This document shows positions 6,366 to 10,033 of a stretch of 10,033 nt of DNA, piece by piece (position 1 is the first letter of the stretch; each line of letters begins with the position of its first letter). The stretch spans positions 1 to 10,033 of the forward strand of contig DAITMV010000104.1 of the NCBI GenBank assembly GCA_036834985.1, given 5' to 3'. Under the pieces are notes generated by a model that was not told the origin of the DNA, ran no database searches, and worked only from the letters and a program-made list of their open reading frames with translations. The stretch is from DAITMV01 sp036834985. Its GTDB lineage: Bacteria > Pseudomonadota > Gammaproteobacteria > Burkholderiales > Burkholderiaceae_B. The position numbers and the translations under genes are program-made.

Positions 6366-6785
6366 TTAACCCCGCGTGTTTGAGCCAGGCTCAAAGGTGT
6401 CCAGTTGCACACGCGGGGCAGGTTCCCAGCCTGGCATGCGGTGCTCCACCACCACATTGGTAAAGATACCGCCACGTACATACCATTTGGCGGTTAATTT
6501 CAGATAGCGGGGGCTGGTGGCGGCGATCAAGTCGTTGGCAATGGTATTGCTGACTTTTTCGTGAAAGGCACCCTCATTGCGGTAAGACCACATGTACATC
6601 TTCAGGCTCTTGAGCTCCACATTGCGTTCGTTCGGGATGTAATCAAGCGTTAAATGTGCAAAATCAGGTTGTCCTGTCAGCGGACACAAACATGTAAATT
6701 CAGGGATTTCCATGTGAATATGGTAATCCCGCTCCGGATTGGGGTTCGGGAAGGTATCCAAGGTCTTGCTGGGTTGTAAAGGCAT
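6366..6785 (-). CDS. queF: QueF, NADPH-dependent 7-cyano-7-deazaguanine reductase
   Basis: 139 residues from the ATG at 6785: the short, single-domain (YkvM-type) QueF rather than the long double-domain E. coli type. It reduces preQ0 to preQ1 with NADPH for queuosine in tRNA; cytoplasmic. FTCLCPLTGQPDFAH (30-44) carries the catalytic C34 and acid D41; VELKSLK (56-62) is the QueF substrate/cofactor signature; H75-E76 are in the expected place. A second Cys (C32) two residues before the catalytic one is slightly unusual. A TTG at 6806 could add seven residues (MIVFWCF) but is not family-like. It heads the minus-strand operon, and the 4-bp gap to dapC suggests joint transcription of queuosine and lysine genes. 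Confidence 0.95.
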   Translation of the reverse strand: MPLQPSKTLDTFPNPNPERDYHIHMEIPEFTCLCPLTGQPDFAHLTLDYIPNERNVELKSLKMYMWSYRNEGAFHEKVSNTIANDLIAATSPRYLKLTAKWYVRGGIFTNVVVEHRMPGWEPAPRVQLDTFEPGSNTRG

Positions 6786-6830
6786 AAAACACCAAAAAAC
6801 GATCAATAGGGGTCGAGTAAGCCCTCCAAA

Positions 6831-6857
6831 TCGGGACCTGACACAGGGTTTGCCCGA
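6831..6857. repeat. Compound inverted repeat between divergent queF and smc
   Basis: TCGGG (6831-6835) pairs with CCCGA (6853-6857), and inside it CCTG (6837-6840) pairs with CAGG (6844-6847) around ACA, with a one-sided 5-nt bulge. It would fold in DNA or in the leader of a queF transcript, and lies about 18 bp before the extended -10 of smc. It could be an operator shared by the two divergent genes or a leader hairpin of queF. It does not resemble the known preQ1 riboswitch consensus. Function unknown. Confidence 0.35.
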
Positions 6858-6874
6858 TGAGAGCTAAAATCCTT

Positions 6875-6883
6875 TGCTATTAT
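6875..6883 (+). promoter_or_regulatory. Extended -10 promoter element for smc
   Basis: TGC-TATTAT (TG at 6875-6876, hexamer 6878-6883, 5 of 6 to TATAAT) is an extended -10, which can act without a good -35; none is seen at 16-18 bp. Transcription would start near 6890, giving a leader of about 60 nt before the GTG at 6953. The leader has no strong ribosome binding site. Confidence 0.45.
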
Positions 6884-6952
6884 ACGGCGCAAGCGCTGTC
6901 AGACGCAGACCCTGACCTGTTTTGGCCCATAACTTTTCTTTCGATTGCTCGC

Positions 6953-9900
6953 GTGCGGCTCACACACATCAAGTTAGCTGGTTTTAAGTCATTTGTTGAC
7001 CCCACATCATTTGCGGTGCCCAGCCGTTTGGTGGGTGTGGTGGGCCCCAATGGCTGTGGCAAATCGAACATCATCGACGCGGTGCGTTGGGTGTTGGGCG
7101 AATCCAAAGCGTCTGAGCTGCGCGGCGAATCGATGCAGGATGTCATTTTCAACGGCTCGACCACCCGCAAGCCGGCATCACGCTCCAGCGTCGAACTGGT
7201 GTTCGACAACGCGGAAGGTCGCGCGGGCGGCAGCTGGAACCAATACGCCGAGATTTCTGTTAAGCGGGTCCTCACCCGCGACGGCACCTCGACCTATTAC
7301 ATCAACCAGCAACCGGTGCGACGCCGTGACGTGCAGGATATTTTTCTGGGCACCGGCTTGGGCCCACGCGCCTACGCGATTATCGGACAGGGCATGATCG
7401 CCCGTTTGATCGAGGCCCGCCCCGAGGAGTTGCGGGTGTTTCTCGAGGAAGCCGCCGGCGTATCCAAATACAAGGAGCGGCGTCGCGAAACTGAAAACCG
7501 TATGGCTGATACGCGTGACAACCTGATTCGCGTCGAGGACATCCTGCGTGAACTGAACGCCAATATCGAAAAGCTGTCCCTTCAGGCTGAAGTGGCCAAA
7601 AAATATCGCGATCTGGATGCAGAACGTACCGACAAACAGCAACTACTCTGGCTGATTCGACTGCAAGAGGCCCAGCAGGAGCAGGGCCGATGCGCTGCCG
7701 CAATTGAGCAGGCGCGGGCTGAACTCGAGGGGTTGAACGCACAATCGATCAAGGCACAAACCGAATTGATGGTGTTGCGTGATCAGCAGGTCGATGCCCA
7801 GCAAGCTGTCGACGCCGAGCAGCAGCGCTGGATGGAGGTCAACCGCACCGTCAGCCGTCTGGAAGCCGATTTGCGTGTGATGGCTGAAGCCCGTCAACGG
7901 CTGGCTCAACGTGTGGGTGAGTTGCTGGCCCAGCGCGAGCAGTGGGCTCAGCGGTATGAAGACGCCATCGTGTCCGAACAAACCATCGGTGAAGATTTGG
8001 CGATATCCCGCGAGCGGCTGGGTGAGTGCGAATACGCCCTGGAAGACGCGCAGATGGCCTGTGATCCGGCCCGCGATGCGCTGGACAAAACCCGTGCCAC
8101 CGCGCAATCGGCACGCGAGTCGGTCGTTCGTGTAGAGCAGGAGATCAAAAATATCTCCATGCGTCGCGACACCGCCTCACGCACGGTCTCCCAGCTCGAG
8201 GCCAAACGCGACCGACTGCAAGCGGATCAGCGCGCAACGGCCGCCCCTGAGGACGCGATTGTCAAGGATGCCGCCGCTCAGGCTGAATCCCTGCAGGCAG
8301 AACTGGCCTCATTAAACGAACAAAAGGCGGCTGCCACGGAACAAAGCCGTCAAGCCAAGGGTGTGCTTGAAAGCGCTACGGTGGCGGCCCGTGCCGAGCA
8401 GGACAAATTGACCGCCGTGTCTGCACGCTTATCCGCTATTCAACAGCTGCACGACAAATTGCTAGCCAACAACCAGTTAACGCCGTGGTTAAAGAAAGTA
8501 GGGCTGGAACAACAACCCCAGATTCTTCAAAAAATCCGCGTCGAAAATGGCTGGGAAAAAGCCATTGAGGCCTTGCTGCGCGAGCGCCTGTCCGCGTTTG
8601 AAGTCTCCCGGCTGGATATGGTGGCAGGCTTTGCCAACACCCCCCCCACAGGCGCAGTGGCTTTTGTAGCGCCTTCTGGTGGCGCCGTAGCTGGCAACCT
8701 GATGCCTGATGATCTGGCCACACGTGTGCAATGCGCTGATGTTGCGGTGAAAGCCTCCATCATTCGTTGGTTGACAGGGGTCAAAGCCAGCAACGACCTG
8801 GCTACTGCCATTGCCCAACGCGGCGGCTTGTTGCCTGGCCAATGTTTTGTGACACCACAAGGGCATATCGTCACCACCGACAGCGTCACTTTCTACGCTG
8901 AAAAAGACGAGTCAAGCGGTGCGCTGGCCCGCATGCAGGAGATGGACAATCTGGAGCGCGAGATGCGCGCCTTGCGGATGCTGGTCGATAACAGCGAAGC
9001 CGAGCGGGTACAAGCCCAGGCACGCAGCCGGCAGCTGGAATCGGCGTTGACGGAGCTGGATCAATCATTGTCCAGAGCGACGCGTCAGTTTCATGAGGCG
9101 CAGATGAACGCACTTAAACTCGCCGAAGCGGCCACCCGCGCCCAGCAAAAGCTCGATCAAATCGGCATGGAGTTGAGTCTGCTCGCCGATGACATGGCTG
9201 AGCAGCAGGAAATCATGGCCTTGGCTGATGACGATTTTGCCAATGCCGATGAACAATTGGCCAATCTGTCCCAATCCTTTGAGGACATGCAGGATAAAGT
9301 GCTGCAGGCCGAGCGTCAGTTGCGAGACCTGGAATCCGCTGTGCGTGACCGCGAACGCGAGCAACAAGAGGCCAGCTTTGCGATCCGCGCGCTGGAGACC
9401 AAACAGGCCAACCTGAGCCGCGACAAACAATTTGCCCAGGACCAGCTGCGACAAACCGAGCAAACCCTCAAGCAAACCGAAGATGATCTGAATGCCCAGA
9501 ATGACCAAGCTGTCCGTGCCGAGTTGCAGGCCGCGTTGGAGAGTAGGGTGGTCGTTGAGCAGGAGGTGTCCAAAGCCCGTGACGCCCTCGATGGCTTGCT
9601 GGGCCTGGTGCGCGATGCCGAAGAGGCCGAACGCGCAGCAGATCGGTCTGCCTTGCCGCTGCGCGACAAGATTCAGGACTTGACCCTCAAAGAGCAGGCT
9701 GCCCGACTGACATTCGAGCAATACGATCAGCAACTGACCGAGGCGCAAGCCGACCGAGCTGCCATTGCCCTGCGCCTGCAGGACATCATTCCCACGCCCA
9801 AGCCGTCGGTGTTGCAGGCCGATGTCACCCGGCTGTCCAACGCCATCACGGCTTTGGGGCCGGTCAACCTGGCCGCGCTGGATGAGCTGACAGCCTCCAT

Positions 9901-10033
9901 GGAGCGTAAAACATTCCTGGATCAGCAGTCAGCCGATTTAAATGAAGCGATCAATACCCTCGAAGATGCAATTCGCCGCATCGACAAAGAAACCCGCGCC
10001 CTGCTGCAAGACACTTTTAATACCGTCAATGGG
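6953..10033 (+). CDS. smc: SMC, chromosome segregation ATPase (3' end outside window)
   Basis: 1027 codons visible, open to the right edge; bacterial SMC is about 1170 residues, so the C-terminal ATPase half with its signature and Walker B motifs is missing here. It is a condensin-type coiled-coil ATPase that compacts and separates the nucleoid with ScpA/ScpB. The GTG at 6953 gives MRLTHIKLAGFKSFVDPT, the classic SMC start. Walker A is GPNGCGKSN (31-39, with K37); the Q-loop is IIGQGMI (143-149, with Q146), followed by EEAAGVSKYKERR. Long coiled coils span about 165-500 and 660-1000 (rich in Gln, Glu, Arg, Ala). The hinge is about 505-650, including GWEKAIEALLRERL and FVTPQGHIVTTD. The visible end (DTFNTVNG) begins the conserved C-terminal head. 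Divergent from queF. A run of eight C lies in the hinge. Confidence 0.97.
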   Translation, partial: MRLTHIKLAGFKSFVDPTSFAVPSRLVGVVGPNGCGKSNIIDAVRWVLGESKASELRGESMQDVIFNGSTTRKPASRSSVELVFDNAEGRAGGSWNQYAEISVKRVLTRDGTSTYYINQQPVRRRDVQDIFLGTGLGPRAYAIIGQGMIARLIEARPEELRVFLEEAAGVSKYKERRRETENRMADTRDNLIRVEDILRELNANIEKLSLQAEVAKKYRDLDAERTDKQQLLWLIRLQEAQQEQGRCAAAIEQARAELEGLNAQSIKAQTELMVLRDQQVDAQQAVDAEQQRWMEVNRTVSRLEADLRVMAEARQRLAQRVGELLAQREQWAQRYEDAIVSEQTIGEDLAISRERLGECEYALEDAQMACDPARDALDKTRATAQSARESVVRVEQEIKNISMRRDTASRTVSQLEAKRDRLQADQRATAAPEDAIVKDAAAQAESLQAELASLNEQKAAATEQSRQAKGVLESATVAARAEQDKLTAVSARLSAIQQLHDKLLANNQLTPWLKKVGLEQQPQILQKIRVENGWEKAIEALLRERLSAFEVSRLDMVAGFANTPPTGAVAFVAPSGGAVAGNLMPDDLATRVQCADVAVKASIIRWLTGVKASNDLATAIAQRGGLLPGQCFVTPQGHIVTTDSVTFYAEKDESSGALARMQEMDNLEREMRALRMLVDNSEAERVQAQARSRQLESALTELDQSLSRATRQFHEAQMNALKLAEAATRAQQKLDQIGMELSLLADDMAEQQEIMALADDDFANADEQLANLSQSFEDMQDKVLQAERQLRDLESAVRDREREQQEASFAIRALETKQANLSRDKQFAQDQLRQTEQTLKQTEDDLNAQNDQAVRAELQAALESRVVVEQEVSKARDALDGLLGLVRDAEEAERAADRSALPLRDKIQDLTLKEQAARLTFEQYDQQLTEAQADRAAIALRLQDIIPTPKPSVLQADVTRLSNAITALGPVNLAALDELTASMERKTFLDQQSADLNEAINTLEDAIRRIDKETRALLQDTFNTVNG

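Noticed and set aside
6362..6481. N-terminal extension of the dapC frame to 6481
   Set aside because: The extension overlaps queF codons and gives a Trp/Cys-rich peptide unlike DapC; the ATG at 6361 fits the family length.
6786..6952. preQ1 riboswitch ahead of queF
   Set aside because: The leader lacks the known preQ1-I pattern; only a generic inverted repeat is present.
7178..7642. 154-residue frame antisense to smc
   Set aside because: Lies fully opposite well-conserved SMC head-domain codons; explained by codon bias.
1..10033. tRNA, rRNA, CRISPR array, transposase or IS ends
   Set aside because: Nothing resembling these was seen on either strand; nearly the whole window is accounted for by coding regions.

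Overview
The window looks like a betaproteobacterial chromosome, most likely Burkholderiales (Alcaligenaceae-like). The reasons are the gene set (a dapC-dapD-yffB-dapE cluster next to smc), the mid-GC codon use, and protein sequences that read as beta-proteobacterial. This placement is from memory of the families; no search was run.

Layout. On the minus strand, read from about 6785 down to 1, there is an apparent operon: queF (7-cyano-7-deazaguanine reductase), dapC (succinyl-DAP aminotransferase), dapD (tetrahydrodipicolinate succinyltransferase), yffB (ArsC-family thioredoxin-fold protein), a 1223-residue protein with no full-length family that I recognise, and the first codons of dapE (succinyl-DAP desuccinylase) running off the left edge. 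Spacings are tight: 4 bp queF/dapC, 9 bp dapC/dapD, 6 bp dapD/yffB, 75 bp yffB/large gene, about 30-75 bp to dapE. On the plus strand, divergent from queF, smc starts at a GTG (6953) and runs off the right edge in frame, with 1027 codons visible.

Most of the operon is housekeeping: DapD, DapC and DapE are consecutive steps of the succinylase branch of lysine/meso-diaminopimelate synthesis, which feeds peptidoglycan. The exception is the large gene at 215-3886. It sits between yffB and dapE, where these genes are normally close neighbours, and it has its own good sigma-70-like promoter just upstream. Its N-terminal third can be aligned by eye, motif by motif, with the classical protein tyrosine phosphatase (PTP) fold, especially bacterial secreted PTPs such as YopH. 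The catalytic Cys position is Ser and the preceding His is Ala, while the general-acid Asp, the P-loop Arg and the late Gln are kept. The rest is a Pro-rich linker, a long helical region, a Gly-rich hydrophobic segment and a beta-rich C-terminus.

The best reading is a large, probably secreted, multidomain pseudophosphatase (effector-like) gene inserted into a lysine biosynthesis operon. The PTP resemblance is what the sequence shows; secretion and effector function are inference. Lesser points are an ambiguous dapE start next to a C7 run, a C8 run in the smc hinge, and a compact inverted repeat between the divergent queF and smc promoters.
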